From Rheinheimera hassiensis (GTDB taxonomy: Bacteria > Pseudomonadota > Gammaproteobacteria > Enterobacterales > Alteromonadaceae), in the NCBI RefSeq assembly GCF_022436675.1, contig NZ_JAKUJZ010000002.1, forward strand, positions 312,655 to 376,654: a stretch of 64,000 bases of DNA, given 5' to 3'. This document shows positions 53,392 through 62,837 of the stretch, piece after piece. Below the pieces are notes generated by a model. The model was not told the origin of the DNA and ran no database searches. It worked only from the letters and a program-made list of their open reading frames with translations. Position 1 is the stretch's first letter; each line of letters begins with the position of its first letter. Both the position numbers and the translations under genes were made by a program.

Positions 53392-54276
53392 ATGTCACAA
53401 CACAAAGCCAAAGGCGGCAAAGCGGCCAATCCACTGCACAAGCCCTGGACCAAAGAGATTGGCGCGAAAAACGCCAGGCCGGTAGCCAATAAAGCGAAAC
53501 GCCCTGCACCTGATAAAGCGCAGCCGGTTAAAGCTGTGCGTAGCGTGCAGGAAGATGAAGGGAAGGTGTACGGCGAGAACGCTTGCCGGGTGCTGTTTAG
53601 CCAACGGCCGGATGCACTGATCCGGCTGTATGTATCTGCGCAAATGGCGCCGAAATTTGCCGATGTGATGAAATATTTAGCTGCGGCTAAAAAGGCCTAC
53701 CATATTGTTGATGACGCTGAGCTGGAAAAAGTAGCCGGTAGCGGCCATCACGGCGGCGTGGTGCTGCTGGTAAAGCGCAAACCACAGCAAAGCCTTGCAG
53801 CGTATTTGCAGCAAAAAGGCCGTAAACGCGACTGTTTGCTGGCACTGGATGGCGTGGGTAACCCACACAATTTAGGCGCGATAATGCGCAGCTGCGCGCA
53901 CTTTGCTGTCGGCGGCATTATTATGAAGCAACCTGAACTGCTGCAATCGGGCGCTGCCCTGCGCACGGCTGAGGGCGGCGGTGAATTTGTCGATGGCTTA
54001 AGTTGCGATAACCTGCCATTGGCATTACAGCTGTGCAAGGAAGCCGGTTATACACTAATTACCACCTCCAGCCACGCCGGCACCTCGCTGTACCAAAGCA
54101 CGCTTCCGGCCAAGGTGGTGATCGTATTTGGTGAAGAGATGTTTGGCGTGTCAAAAAACGTCGCTAAAAGCGCCGATATTGCGCTGCAAATTCCGGGCTC
54201 GGGCAAGGTAGAATCGCTGAATGTCAGCGTCGCGGCCAGCCTGATCTTAGGCGAATGGTATCGCCAGCAGCTTTAG
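53392..54276 (+). CDS. yfiF: YfiF-type SPOUT rRNA/tRNA methyltransferase
   Basis: A 294-residue TrmH-family (SpoU) methyltransferase. A basic N-terminal tail (about 1-65) precedes a substrate-binding domain and a SPOUT catalytic domain. Its knot motifs are visible: LDGVGNPHNLGAIMRSCAHF, KVVIVFGEEMFGVSKNV and VESLNVSVAASLILGEW. The KPWTKEIGAKNARP-like beginning fits the YfiF subgroup. It should 2'-O-methylate an RNA that remains unidentified for YfiF. The start at 53392 has AGGAAG 5-7 bases upstream; the frame is open further upstream but without a site. Confidence 0.85.
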   Translation: MSQHKAKGGKAANPLHKPWTKEIGAKNARPVANKAKRPAPDKAQPVKAVRSVQEDEGKVYGENACRVLFSQRPDALIRLYVSAQMAPKFADVMKYLAAAKKAYHIVDDAELEKVAGSGHHGGVVLLVKRKPQQSLAAYLQQKGRKRDCLLALDGVGNPHNLGAIMRSCAHFAVGGIIMKQPELLQSGAALRTAEGGGEFVDGLSCDNLPLALQLCKEAGYTLITTSSHAGTSLYQSTLPAKVVIVFGEEMFGVSKNVAKSADIALQIPGSGKVESLNVSVAASLILGEWYRQQL

Positions 54277-54294
54277 TGGTCAAAACGTTAGCGG

Positions 54295-55008
54295 CTAAAA
54301 CGCAGTAAACTGCTGTTTCAGCTGCTGCGCCTGGCGGCGGCTGACATCTACCTGCTGGCCATCTTGCAAGATGGCAACCAAACCGCCGTCGGCTATCGCC
54401 GGCTCAATATGGCTGATGGCGCTGATGCGCACTATATCGGCACGGCTGGCTTTGAAAAACAGCGCCGGGTCGAGCTTTTGTTCAATCTTTGCCAGTGAGC
54501 TGTGAATAAAGCTTTTGCCGTAGGGCGTATACACCGCGGCATGGTTACCGATGCTTTCAAAGCGGCTGATTTCATTCAGTCGCACCACACGCTGGCTGTC
54601 GCCGAATTTAAGTAAAATGCCGTGTTGTTCAGCCAAAAAGTGCGGCGCTGCATCGGCATTTGCCGGGCGTAGCTTTTGCAGTGCTTTAGCCAGCCGCTCT
54701 GGTGCTATTGGTTTTAGCAGATAATCTACTGCGTTTAGCTCAAATGCATCCAGTGCGAAGCTATTAAAGGCGGTGCAAAAGATAAATTGAGTATTGGCCG
54801 GAATATGCTCTGCCAGTTGCAGGCCGGTTAAACCCGGCATTTGGATATCAAGAAACACCAGGTCAATTGGCATAGCAGCCAGATGCTGTAAGGCTTCTTT
54901 GCCACTACCAGCTTCTGCCACAATAACGCATTGTGGGTGAGCTTTAAGCAGGCGTTTTAATTCGCTGCGGGCCAGGCGCTCATCATCGACCAACAGGCAG
55001 TTATACAT
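54295..55008 (-). CDS. LytTR-type response regulator
   Basis: A 237-residue response regulator with an N-terminal receiver (about 1-115; phosphoacceptor Asp in LVFLDIQMPG, about residue 53) and a C-terminal LytTR DNA-binding domain (about 140-235, with ISRFESIGNHAAVYT and the DVSRRQAQQLKQQF end). It is the partner of the histidine kinase upstream: it starts at 55008 inside the last 8 bases of that gene. The regulated genes are not evident. The frame extends upstream to 55029, but the family start is MYNCLLVDDE. Confidence 0.9.
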   Translation of the reverse strand: MYNCLLVDDERLARSELKRLLKAHPQCVIVAEAGSGKEALQHLAAMPIDLVFLDIQMPGLTGLQLAEHIPANTQFIFCTAFNSFALDAFELNAVDYLLKPIAPERLAKALQKLRPANADAAPHFLAEQHGILLKFGDSQRVVRLNEISRFESIGNHAAVYTPYGKSFIHSSLAKIEQKLDPALFFKASRADIVRISAISHIEPAIADGGLVAILQDGQQVDVSRRQAQQLKQQFTAF

Positions 55009-56107
55009 GGCCAAACTCCAACTGCGCATTAAAATGATTTTCAGCCTGCTGTAGCTGCAATACGGCTTTGCCGGCGTACATTAACTGCAGGCGCTGGCGT
55101 AAATTACTCAGCCCGGTTGCGGTGCATGCTTGCTGCGTTGCACCGGCGGTGGTGTTGGTTACGCTTAGTTGCCAGCCTTTACCGGTCGCTTTAGCGCTGA
55201 TGCACAGCTTACCCGGTGCGATATTGGGCGCAATGCCATGTTTTACGGCGTTTTCTACCAAGGTTAGCAGGCTTAGCGTGGGCAGCTTGTATTGCCAGAG
55301 GCTGATATCTATATCGCAGCTAAATTGCAAACGTTGCTCCAGCCGCACTTGCTCAATAGCCAGATATTGCTCTGCTAACTGCCATTCCTGCGCCAGGGTA
55401 GACTCGGGCTGTAAATGCGCCTGCAGGTGAAAACGAAACAGTTCAGATAACCGCGTTACCGTGTCGGCGGCTTTATGCTGATCCTCAAAAATCAGCGCAC
55501 GGATGCTGTTAAAAGCATTAAATAAAAAGTGCGGGCTAAGTTGGTTAGTTAGCTGTTGCAGCTGCGCCTGTTGCATCTGTTGTTGTAATGCTTTACGTGC
55601 CTGCCGACTTTGCCAGGCGATATAGCAGGCCCCCCAAACCAGATACATCACACTGAAAGAGGTCATTAGTGCCACCAACATAAAACTGGTGCTAAAGTTC
55701 ATTTGTAACGGAGTATCGCTCTTGTCCGTTACTACGGTTACCTTGCTCATATCGGTATCTTTAAGTACTTCAATGCTGGATAGAAAATAGGAAACGATGG
55801 TTTGGAGTATTGCCGCTATCAGCAGCAGCAAAATAAATACTGACCAGCGCTTTAGCGTGGTGATATTGTCGGCTTTCAGCACGGGGCGCAGCAACATATG
55901 GCTTAGCAACACAAAGCAGGCGGCTTCAATGCTGTATTTTACTAAAAACAGCCAATATAAGCGGGATTGTTCAGGAGCCAGCAAGGGTAGGGTGTAGGCC
56001 ACAAAGTAGCCGACATAAATCAACATTGTAAGCAGCTGCGCCCATAAATAGGCGCTGCTGCAATTGTCTGGTGCGATGCTCCGGCGAAATGTTGTGAGTG
56101 TTGTCAT
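55001..56107 (-). CDS. LytS/YehU-family sensor histidine kinase
   Basis: About 368 residues. Several N-terminal membrane helices (about residues 20-150 and 160-190) are followed by a His_kinase domain with the phosphoacceptor box LSPHFLFNAFNSIRALIF, and an HATPase_c region with LTLVENAVKHGIAPNIAPGKL (N box) and GLSNLRQRLQLMY. This is the LytS/YehU type. The sensed signal is unknown. I chose ATG 56107 as start; a GTG at 56152 would add 15 residues. It overlaps the response regulator by 8 bases, a typical two-component operon. A superinfection-immunity-family gene lies 55 bases upstream on the same strand. Confidence 0.88.
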   Translation of the reverse strand: MTTLTTFRRSIAPDNCSSAYLWAQLLTMLIYVGYFVAYTLPLLAPEQSRLYWLFLVKYSIEAACFVLLSHMLLRPVLKADNITTLKRWSVFILLLLIAAILQTIVSYFLSSIEVLKDTDMSKVTVVTDKSDTPLQMNFSTSFMLVALMTSFSVMYLVWGACYIAWQSRQARKALQQQMQQAQLQQLTNQLSPHFLFNAFNSIRALIFEDQHKAADTVTRLSELFRFHLQAHLQPESTLAQEWQLAEQYLAIEQVRLEQRLQFSCDIDISLWQYKLPTLSLLTLVENAVKHGIAPNIAPGKLCISAKATGKGWQLSVTNTTAGATQQACTATGLSNLRQRLQLMYAGKAVLQLQQAENHFNAQLEFGHV

Positions 56108-56162
56108 AGCTGCTGTTGTAATACCTGTACAAGCAAAAAGCTGAATAAACACAGTGTACTAT

Positions 56163-56414
56163 CTATTGTGTGACTTGTTCAGCCGCTTTTTTCTGTTTGC
56201 CGGTAAAGGCCCAAACAATAAGTGCTATCCAGGCTATCAGGGAAAATCCAGCCGGTATATTCGCCAGAAATATCTTACCCAAATGCCGGCGGTTGCAAAA
56301 GCCGGCAATAATGCTGGGTAAAAAGTAAATCGCCACAAAGGCGGGTATAAAGACTACCCATAGTAACGGGTTCATCTGGCTTAATTGGTGAAAAAACTCA
56401 GTTTGTTCAAACAT
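56163..56414 (-). CDS. Superinfection-immunity-family small membrane protein
   Basis: An 83-residue protein with two membrane helices (about 16-37 and 50-70). The segment YFLPSIIAGFCNRRHLGKIF, then FSLIAWIALIVWAFTG, is the signature of the superinfection immunity (Imm_superinfect, T4 Imm-like) family. The phage homologue blocks DNA entry of related phages; bacterial chromosomal members are common and mostly untested. The start at 56414 has GAGGA 8 bases upstream on the minus strand. It lies just upstream of the two-component genes on the same strand. Confidence 0.85.
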   Translation of the reverse strand: MFEQTEFFHQLSQMNPLLWVVFIPAFVAIYFLPSIIAGFCNRRHLGKIFLANIPAGFSLIAWIALIVWAFTGKQKKAAEQVTQ

Positions 56415-56534
56415 GTTGCTGTCCTCTTGTTGGGTTGATGTAACAAGAGTACTTGCCTGTAACACTGTGTGGATTAGAAAAGTGACAGGCGGTAAAAAAC
56501 GGTGATAACAGGTTGCCGTGCAGACACTGGCGGA

Positions 56535-56789
56535 CTATTCAGCCAGTTGTTGTGGTTCAGTTTGGCCCAGATACTGAAAGCGTGGCAGCAATTCACCGGC
56601 AATTTCAACGTTTTGAATAAACATGTCCAGGGGGCGTGCCCACAAGCCAAAATCGCCGTACAGCGCGCGGTAAATTACCAGCCACTGTTCGGTTTCGCTG
56701 TGACGGGCGCATTCAATGACCTGATAGTACGCCCCTTTATAATGCTGATAGTAACCAGGCTGAACGGTTAATTTAGGCGCGTTGTTCAT
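56535..56789 (-). CDS. DUF1653-family protein
   Basis: An 84-residue protein. It has the compact DUF1653 fold signature: [25 protein letters not shown] near the start, then [27 protein letters not shown]. The family is cytoplasmic, of unknown function, and often sits next to housekeeping genes. The ATG at 56789 overlaps the ruvX stop region by 17 bases, so it is the last gene of the rsmE-gshB-yqgE-ruvX operon. A longer frame extending to 56993 is only an artefact over ruvX. Confidence 0.85.
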   Translation of the reverse strand: MNNAPKLTVQPGYYQHYKGAYYQVIECARHSETEQWLVIYRALYGDFGLWARPLDMFIQNVEIAGELLPRFQYLGQTEPQQLAE

Positions 56790-57189
56790 ACCAGCTCTCG
56801 AAGATAATTTTTGCAGATAAACTATCCACTTTGTCTTTAGCCAGATTACGGTAGCCGCCGTCGGCAAACAGCATACTGCGTGCTTCAGTGGTGGTAAGGC
56901 GTTCGTCATGCAGCTCCACCGGTAAACCAAAACGGCCATGCAGCCGGTTGGCAAACTTACGCGTGCGTACGGTAAAGGGTTGCTCGGTGCCATCCATATT
57001 CAGTGGTAAACCCACCAGCAATAACTGAGGTTTCCATTCGTTAATCAGCTTTTCCAGCAATGCCCAGTCCGGGGTGCCGTCTTGTGCCTTTAGTGCGCTA
57101 AGCAGTGAGGCGGTGCCGGTAAGTTCCTGACCTACCGCCACGCCGATGCTTTTGGTACCGTAATCAAAGGTTAAGATGGTGCGACTCAT
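56773..57189 (-). CDS. ruvX: Holliday-junction-resolvase-like protein RuvX/YqgF
   Basis: A 138-residue RNase-H-fold protein of the YqgF/RuvX family. The catalytic acidic motifs are seen in [16 protein letters not shown] (first Asp, about residue 9), [26 protein letters not shown] and [12 protein letters not shown] (last Asp). In E. coli it takes part in 16S rRNA 5'-end processing. The start overlaps the yqgE stop by one base (TAATG), and the 3' end overlaps the DUF1653 gene. Confidence 0.95.
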   Translation of the reverse strand: MSRTILTFDYGTKSIGVAVGQELTGTASLLSALKAQDGTPDWALLEKLINEWKPQLLLVGLPLNMDGTEQPFTVRTRKFANRLHGRFGLPVELHDERLTTTEARSMLFADGGYRNLAKDKVDSLSAKIIFESWYEQRA

Positions 57190-57746
57190 TAAGCGTGACC
57201 GGCCTCGTTAGTTAGCTGCCAGGGTTTAATGCCGATTTTAGCTGTGGCGCTTTGCCATTTTTCGGCGTGGGTTAAGTCAAAAATAATATCGCTGTCGGCC
57301 GGAATAATTAACCAGGCGTTATCAGCAATTTCCTGCTCTAGCTGGCCGGCAGTCCAGCCGGCATAACCCAGCGCCAGAATAAATTTTTCCGGCGCGTTGT
57401 CGGTCGTCAGATCAAACAGAATATCTTTTGATGTGGTTACCATCAGGCTATCGTTCAGCCGCATACTACTGGCATAGCCTTCTTTGGCTGTATGTAAGAC
57501 AAAGCCTCTGTCGTGCTGCACCGGGCCGCCGGCGCAAACATGGGCCGTTGCTGCCGGGCTACTGGTGTTGTATTCAATTTGCAGTTGTTTCAGCAAATCG
57601 GCTACTTTCACATCCAGCGGGTGGTTAATCACAATACCCATTGCTCCTTCATCATTGTGCTCACAAATATAGGCGACACTGCGTTTGAACAGTGGATCAT
57701 CTAATGACGGCATAGCAATTAAAAAATGATTCTGAAAACTCTGCAT
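57189..57746 (-). CDS. yqgE: YqgE/AlgH family protein (UPF0301)
   Basis: A 185-residue protein of the YqgE/AlgH family. Signature segments are [25 protein letters not shown] at the start, [15 protein letters not shown], and [14 protein letters not shown] in the middle, with [16 protein letters not shown] towards the end. Its function is not firmly known, though in Pseudomonas it affects alginate regulation. It lies between gshB (24 bases upstream) and ruvX (one-base overlap). Confidence 0.95.
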   Translation of the reverse strand: MQSFQNHFLIAMPSLDDPLFKRSVAYICEHNDEGAMGIVINHPLDVKVADLLKQLQIEYNTSSPAATAHVCAGGPVQHDRGFVLHTAKEGYASSMRLNDSLMVTTSKDILFDLTTDNAPEKFILALGYAGWTAGQLEQEIADNAWLIIPADSDIIFDLTHAEKWQSATAKIGIKPWQLTNEAGHA

Positions 57747-57770
57747 AGTGACCTCGTTACAACGTGGTTG

Positions 57771-58733
57771 TCACTGGCGGGCTGCCAGCAGCTGTTCAAT
57801 TTCATCAAATAACAAACCGGTGATGCTGATTGGAAACGCCGCTTCAATTTCGCGGATACAGGTTGGGCTGGTAACGTTAATTTCAGTTAACTTGTCGCCT
57901 ATTACGTCCAGACCGACAAAAATCAGGCCTTTGGCTTTTAGCGTGGGTGCTACCGCATTGGCAATGGACCAGTCAGAATCTGACAAAGATCTGGCTTCAC
58001 CACGACCACCTGCTGCGAGGTTGCCACGGGTTTCACCACTTGCCGGAATGCGTGCTAAACAGTATGGCACGGGTTTACCGTTTACTACCAGTATTCGTTT
58101 ATCGCCCTCGCTTATTTCGGGGATAAAGCGCTGCGCCATAGCATAGCGGCTGCCATGCTCGGTTAGCGTTTCAATGATCACACTAACATTAGCATCACCC
58201 GGCTTTAAGCGGAAAATAGAGGCGCCGCCCATGCCATCCAGCGGCTTTAAGATCACATCCTGTTCGGCCTGATAAAAAGCTTTTAAGCGTTTGGCATCGC
58301 GGCTAACCAAGGTCTTTGGCGTGTGCTGGCTAAACCAGCTGGTGTAGAGCTTTTCATTGGCATCGCGCAAACTTTGTGGTTTATTCACAATCAGCGTGCC
58401 ATGATCTTCTGCTCGCTCAAGAATATAAGTAGCGTAAATGTATTCGGTATCAAACGGCGGATCTTTACGCATTAAGATCACATCCAGCTCGCTAAGGTTA
58501 ATGTCCTGCTCGGTGCCAAACTGATACCAGCCGGCCAGGTCTTCTTGCACTGTCAATAATTTAGTGGTGGCGCGGGCCTGACCTTCCAGCAAATATAAAT
58601 CGGCCATTTCCATATAATGAATTTGATAACCGCGTTGCTGTGCCTGCAGCAACATAGCGAAGCTGGAGTCTTTTTTAATATTAATGGCAGAAATAGGGTC
58701 CATCACTATGCCAAGTTTTATCGGTTTACTCAT
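57771..58733 (-). CDS. gshB: Glutathione synthetase
   Basis: A 320-residue ATP-grasp enzyme that joins gamma-glutamylcysteine and glycine to make glutathione in the cytoplasm. Landmarks are KLGIVMDPISAINIKKDSSFAML at the N-terminus, DVILMRKDPPFDTEYIYATY, VILKPLDGMGGASIFRL (ATP-binding) and INVTSPTCIREIE (Mg2+-binding). Length and motifs match E. coli GshB. It starts 9 bases after the rsmE stop and heads the downstream operon with yqgE and ruvX. Confidence 0.97.
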   Translation of the reverse strand: MSKPIKLGIVMDPISAINIKKDSSFAMLLQAQQRGYQIHYMEMADLYLLEGQARATTKLLTVQEDLAGWYQFGTEQDINLSELDVILMRKDPPFDTEYIYATYILERAEDHGTLIVNKPQSLRDANEKLYTSWFSQHTPKTLVSRDAKRLKAFYQAEQDVILKPLDGMGGASIFRLKPGDANVSVIIETLTEHGSRYAMAQRFIPEISEGDKRILVVNGKPVPYCLARIPASGETRGNLAAGGRGEARSLSDSDWSIANAVAPTLKAKGLIFVGLDVIGDKLTEINVTSPTCIREIEAAFPISITGLLFDEIEQLLAARQ

Positions 58734-58742
58734 GCTGTATCC

Positions 58743-59471
58743 TCAGGCCAGATCGCCAAATTGCAGTTGTAACGCACTGATAGCGGTAAGTGCTGCCGTT
58801 TCGGTGCGCAGTACGCGTGGCCCCAACTGAATGCCGCTAAAGCCAGACGCCGTGGTGTGTGCCATTTCCTGTTCACTGAAGCCGCCTTCAGGGCCTATTA
58901 CTAACCGGATATTGTGGTTGGGTATAAGCGTCTTAATGGTGTCTTTTGCCCAAGGATGCAAGGTTAGCTTTAATTCTTTTGTGCTTTGGCTAAGCCAGCT
59001 ATCCAGTGAAATGGCCGGATGTACCGTTGGCACTATACTGCGGCCACTTTGCTCACAGGCACTGATGGCGATTTTTTGCCATTGCTCGTTACGTTTAGCC
59101 AGGCGCTCGCCGTCCAGCTTTACGCCGCAGCGCTCGGTAAATAGCGGGGTAATTTCAGTAACGCCAAGCTCTACCGCTTTTTGAATGGCAAAATCCATTC
59201 TGTCACCGCGCGATATACCCTGGCCCAGATGGATCTTCAGGGGCGACTCAACCGGGTTTTCCAGCTGTGCTGTGGCAATAACATTAACGCGCTTTTTGTC
59301 GCTGCTGCTGATGCGGGCAGGGTAGTTAAAGCTATCGCCGTTAAACAGCAACAGCTCGCTGCCAACCGGCATGCGCAGTACGCGGCCAACATGGTTGGCG
59401 GCATCGTCATTCAGGGCAAACTCGTGGTTAAGTGCAATAGCACCATGGTGATAAATTCTTGGGATACGCAT
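58743..59471 (-). CDS. rsmE: 16S rRNA (uracil-1498-N3)-methyltransferase RsmE
   Basis: A 242-residue SPOUT methyltransferase. The N-terminal PUA-like part (RIPRIYHHGAIALNHEFALND) is followed by the catalytic domain with GQGISRGDRMDFAIQKAVELGVTEITPLF, RLVIGPEGGFSEQEM and LGPRVLRTETAALTAI. It methylates U1498 of 16S rRNA. First gene of the rsmE-gshB-yqgE-ruvX-DUF1653 operon. The order is conserved in gammaproteobacteria. Confidence 0.96.
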   Translation of the reverse strand: MRIPRIYHHGAIALNHEFALNDDAANHVGRVLRMPVGSELLLFNGDSFNYPARISSSDKKRVNVIATAQLENPVESPLKIHLGQGISRGDRMDFAIQKAVELGVTEITPLFTERCGVKLDGERLAKRNEQWQKIAISACEQSGRSIVPTVHPAISLDSWLSQSTKELKLTLHPWAKDTIKTLIPNHNIRLVIGPEGGFSEQEMAHTTASGFSGIQLGPRVLRTETAALTAISALQLQFGDLA

Positions 59472-59530
59472 AAAAACTTCTGCAACTAAACAATGCCGTT
59501 ATGGTAGCAGGCGGCAAAGACAAGCGACAG

Positions 59531-59561
59531 AAAAAACAAACCCTGCCGAAGCAGGGTTGTT
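59531..59561 (-). terminator. Rho-independent terminator of AbgT-family gene
   Basis: On the minus strand: CCCTGC, a TTCG tetraloop and GCAGGG, followed by TTTGTTTTTT (59531-59540 on the plus strand as an A-run). It lies 16 bases past the transporter stop and ahead of rsmE. Confidence 0.85.
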
Positions 59562-59576
59562 AAAGGCTCAAGCGGA

Positions 59577-61169
59577 TTAGTTTACCGCCGGGTAGCTGTA
59601 ACTGGCGCCAACGCCCAGTGGAATATCCAACGCCCAGAAACCGAGCAGGAAAGCAGTCCACAATACCAACATGGCGATAGAGTAAGGCAACATCAGCGCG
59701 ATAAGGGTACCAATACCGGTTGATTTAACATACTTCTGGCAAAACACCACGATTAACGGGAAGTACGGCAGCAGCGGCGTAATAATATTGGTAGAAGAAT
59801 CACCCACACGGTAAGCCGCCTGAGTTAAATCCGGTGATACGCCAAGCTCCATCAGCATAGGTACCATAATGGCACCAATCAGCGCCCACTTAGCTGACGC
59901 TGAGCCAACTAACAGGTTAACAAAGCCTGATAAAAACACGATACCAATCAGCGTAAAGCCCATAGGAAAGGCCATTTGCTGCAGCCAGTTTGCACCTTTA
60001 ATTGCCATTAAGGCGCCAAGGTTAGACTGGCCAAAAGCATAGATAAACTGAGCACAGAAAAACGCCATAACAATGTAGTAGCCCATGCCGCTCATGGCTT
60101 TGCTCATGCCTTTGATAATGTCGCGGTGGTTTTTGGCATTACCGGATACATAGCCGTAAACCACTCCAGGGATTAAAAAGAACACAAAGATAATGCTGAC
60201 AATAGATTGCATTAACGGCGCTGCGAAAACCAGCAGGTTGCTTTGACCTTCTGCCAGCACTGTGCCGGCAGGTGCGCGCCAGGCTGAGGTTTCCGGCAGG
60301 GCCGACACAATTAACAGGACTATGCTTAACAGCATGGAAAAGCTGGCCCAGCGCAAACCTTTACGCTCGTTGGGTTTTAAGTCGTCCATCTTCGGCATAT
60401 CGGCCGGGTCGCCGTCTACCACAGTAGATTTAAGCCTTGGCTCAATAAACTTGTCCGTGATTATCCAACCGACAATAACCACCAAAAAGGTAGAGGCGGT
60501 AGTGAAGTAGTAGTTGTTCATCGGGCTGACAAACAGCTCAGCTGCAGCAGGGTCAGATGATAAACGCGCCGACACTTGTGTCAGGCCTGACAGCAGCGGG
60601 TCAAGGCTTGATGGCAGTATAGTGGCAGAGAAACCACCCGATACACCAGCAAAGGCTGCGGCGATACCGGCCAGCGGATGGCGGCCGGCAGCATAGAAAA
60701 TAACGGCGCCCAGCGGAATAACCAGCACATAACCGGCATCTACCGCCATATGACTGGCAACACCGACAGCAATCAGTACTGGCGTTAACAGCATCTTCGG
60801 TGTAACCGACAGCACAGAGCGTAAACCGGCATTAATAAAGCCGGTATGCTCGGCGACACCTAAACCCAGCATGGCCACCAACACCACGCCAAGCGGGGCA
60901 AAGGTAACAAAGGTATTGACCATTTTGGCCATAAAGGTAGTCATGGAATCGGCGGCCAGCAGATTGTTCACCTGAATAGCGGCGCCGGTGCGCGGATCTA
61001 CTTCATTAAAGCTGACACCGGCCAGAGCCCAGGATACTACCCAGACCACTACCATCAGCAGGGCAAATAATACGGCTGGGTCGGGTAATTTATTACCGAC
61101 CACTTCTATGGCATTAAGCGCACGGTTAAGCCAGCCGGTTTTAGCGGCGTTGGCAGTTTGTTCAGACAT
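59577..61169 (-). CDS. AbgT-family transporter
   Basis: A 530-residue inner-membrane transporter of the AbgT family with about 11 to 12 hydrophobic segments. Signature blocks are NKLPDPAVLFALLMVVVWVVSW near the start, GFSATILPSSLDPLLSGLTQ (helical hairpin) and the conserved VGDSSTNIITPLLPYFPLIV towards the end. Members import p-aminobenzoyl-glutamate (AbgT) or export antifolates (MtrF type); this cannot be told from the sequence. It stands alone between two terminators (59531-59561 and 61309-61335). A strong Shine-Dalgarno AAGGAACC-like sequence precedes its ATG. Confidence 0.93.
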   Translation of the reverse strand: MSEQTANAAKTGWLNRALNAIEVVGNKLPDPAVLFALLMVVVWVVSWALAGVSFNEVDPRTGAAIQVNNLLAADSMTTFMAKMVNTFVTFAPLGVVLVAMLGLGVAEHTGFINAGLRSVLSVTPKMLLTPVLIAVGVASHMAVDAGYVLVIPLGAVIFYAAGRHPLAGIAAAFAGVSGGFSATILPSSLDPLLSGLTQVSARLSSDPAAAELFVSPMNNYYFTTASTFLVVIVGWIITDKFIEPRLKSTVVDGDPADMPKMDDLKPNERKGLRWASFSMLLSIVLLIVSALPETSAWRAPAGTVLAEGQSNLLVFAAPLMQSIVSIIFVFFLIPGVVYGYVSGNAKNHRDIIKGMSKAMSGMGYYIVMAFFCAQFIYAFGQSNLGALMAIKGANWLQQMAFPMGFTLIGIVFLSGFVNLLVGSASAKWALIGAIMVPMLMELGVSPDLTQAAYRVGDSSTNIITPLLPYFPLIVVFCQKYVKSTGIGTLIALMLPYSIAMLVLWTAFLLGFWALDIPLGVGASYSYPAVN

Positions 61170-61308
61170 ATTGGTTCCTTTCTTATAGTTTTTGTTTCAC
61201 TGTGCAAGGCAACACAGGACCCCGGATGTTACTTAACGGCTTATCATACACAAAAAGTGCCGGATGATAAGGCGAAATTGTCACTCTGCATGGATAACTG
61301 CAGGTGTG

Positions 61309-61335
61309 AAAAAGGAGAGCCGGGCTCTCCTTTTT
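61309..61335. terminator. Bidirectional Rho-independent terminator
   Basis: AAAAAGGAGAGC (61309-61320) and GCTCTCCTTTTT (61324-61335) form a 12-bp stem with a 3-base CGG loop. On the minus strand the T-run follows the stem, so it ends metK ahead of the AbgT-family gene. Confidence 0.9.
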
Positions 61336-61357
61336 CTATTTAACTGACCAGCGATGT

Positions 61358-62506
61358 TTATTTCGCGTACTGGCGCAGTAACTCCGCTTTGTCGGTTTGC
61401 TCCCACGGGAACTCATCACGGCCAAAGTGGCCATAAGCCGCAGTTGGCAGGTATATTGGCCGTTCCAGCTGTAACATTTCAATCAGGCCGTAAGGACGCA
61501 GGTCAAAATGTTCACGCACCAGCTTAATCAGCTGATCTTCACTCAGTTTGCTGGTGCCGAAGGTTTCCAGGCTGATAGAGGTAGGCTCTGCTACGCCGAT
61601 AGCGTAAGACACTTGCAATTCGCAGCGATCAGCTAAACCGGCAGCTACAATGTTTTTTGCCACATAACGCGCAGCGTAAGCGGCTGAACGATCTACTTTT
61701 GACGGATCTTTACCGGAGAAAGCACCGCCGCCGTGACGCGCCATACCGCCGTATGAATCAACAATAATTTTACGGCCGGTTAAGCCGCAGTCACCCATAG
61801 GGCCGCCAATCACAAAACGTCCGGTCGGGTTGATAAAGAATTTGGTTTTAGCAGTTAACCATTCTGTCGGCAGTACCGGTTTAATAATGGTTTCCATTAC
61901 CGCTTCACGCAGGTCTGCCGTGCTGATGGTGTCGCAGTGCTGGGTAGATAATACTACCGCATCAATACCCACTGGTTTGCCGTCTTCATAAATAAAGCTT
62001 AACTGGGATTTTGCATCCGGGCGCAGCCATGGCAGGGTGCCGTCTTTACGCACTTGCGCCTGGCGCTGCACCAAACGGTGTGAATAGGTAATAGGAGCTG
62101 GCATTAACACGTCAGTTTCATTACTGGCGTAACCAAACATTAAACCCTGATCGCCTGCGCCTTGCTCTTTTGGATCAGCTCGGTCTACACCCTGGTTAAT
62201 ATCAGGTGATTGTTTACCAATGGCATTTAATACTGCGCATGAATCGGCGTCAAAACCCATATCTGAGTGTACGTAACCAATTTCGCGCACGGTTTTACGG
62301 GTAATTTCTTCAATATCAACCCAGGCAGTAGTGGTGATTTCACCACCTACCAGCACCATACCGGTTTTGACGAAGGTTTCGCAGGCTACACGGGCTTTAG
62401 GATCTTGTTCCAGGATAGCATCCAGTACGGCGTCAGAAATCTGATCAGCAATTTTATCCGGATGTCCTTCAGATACTGACTCAGAAGTAAAAATGTGTTG
62501 TGCCAT
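61358..62506 (-). CDS. metK: S-adenosylmethionine synthetase
   Basis: A 382-residue MetK, which makes SAM from methionine and ATP in the cytoplasm. Diagnostic motifs are [21 protein letters not shown] near the start, [28 protein letters not shown] (methionine loop), and the phosphate loop [23 protein letters not shown]. The gene diverges from tkt with a 331-base gap; a MetJ-box-like AGACGTCT lies in the gap. In many gammaproteobacteria metK is repressed by MetJ with SAM, which may apply here. Confidence 0.97.
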   Translation of the reverse strand: MAQHIFTSESVSEGHPDKIADQISDAVLDAILEQDPKARVACETFVKTGMVLVGGEITTTAWVDIEEITRKTVREIGYVHSDMGFDADSCAVLNAIGKQSPDINQGVDRADPKEQGAGDQGLMFGYASNETDVLMPAPITYSHRLVQRQAQVRKDGTLPWLRPDAKSQLSFIYEDGKPVGIDAVVLSTQHCDTISTADLREAVMETIIKPVLPTEWLTAKTKFFINPTGRFVIGGPMGDCGLTGRKIIVDSYGGMARHGGGAFSGKDPSKVDRSAAYAARYVAKNIVAAGLADRCELQVSYAIGVAEPTSISLETFGTSKLSEDQLIKLVREHFDLRPYGLIEMLQLERPIYLPTAAYGHFGRDEFPWEQTDKAELLRQYAK

Positions 62507-62837
62507 TGGTTGTATTCCAAAAATAAGGTTAATGCAGTTAAGTTCGATCTGTCTAAAAATGCCATGACGAACCCAAAAAATAGGCGGCTATTCTAGAGAA
62601 AGTACGTTGTCTTTGCCAGAAAAATCTGCCACCCAGACGTCTTTAATGCTATTTTACCTTGCCTATTACGTTAGTAAAGCAAGTTAGATCTGAGCGGCTG
62701 AAAATTGTTTCTGTCAGTGGATTTAAATTTGCCATCCAGCGGGGGCTCTGTGAAAATAGTGCTACTTTGAGCCTTAACATTTCAGCTTAACAACAATCTG
62801 CTTCGTTACAAGAAGCCGCGCAATGTCAGGAGTGAAC
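62507..62837. promoter_or_regulatory. Divergent metK-tkt regulatory region
   Basis: 331 bases without a gene. It contains one perfect MetJ-box octamer, AGACGTCT, at 62635-62642, and a TAGAAT-type -10 for metK on the minus strand at 62590-62595. Only a single strict octamer is seen (MetJ usually binds tandem boxes), so regulation by MetJ is uncertain. AGGAG sits at the tkt start (62829-62833). No small gene is evident. Confidence 0.4.

Noticed and set aside
56790-56993. N-terminal extension of the DUF1653 frame across ruvX
   Set aside because: The extension is antiparallel in conservation terms to nothing known and simply runs through ruvX in another frame; the family start is at 56789.
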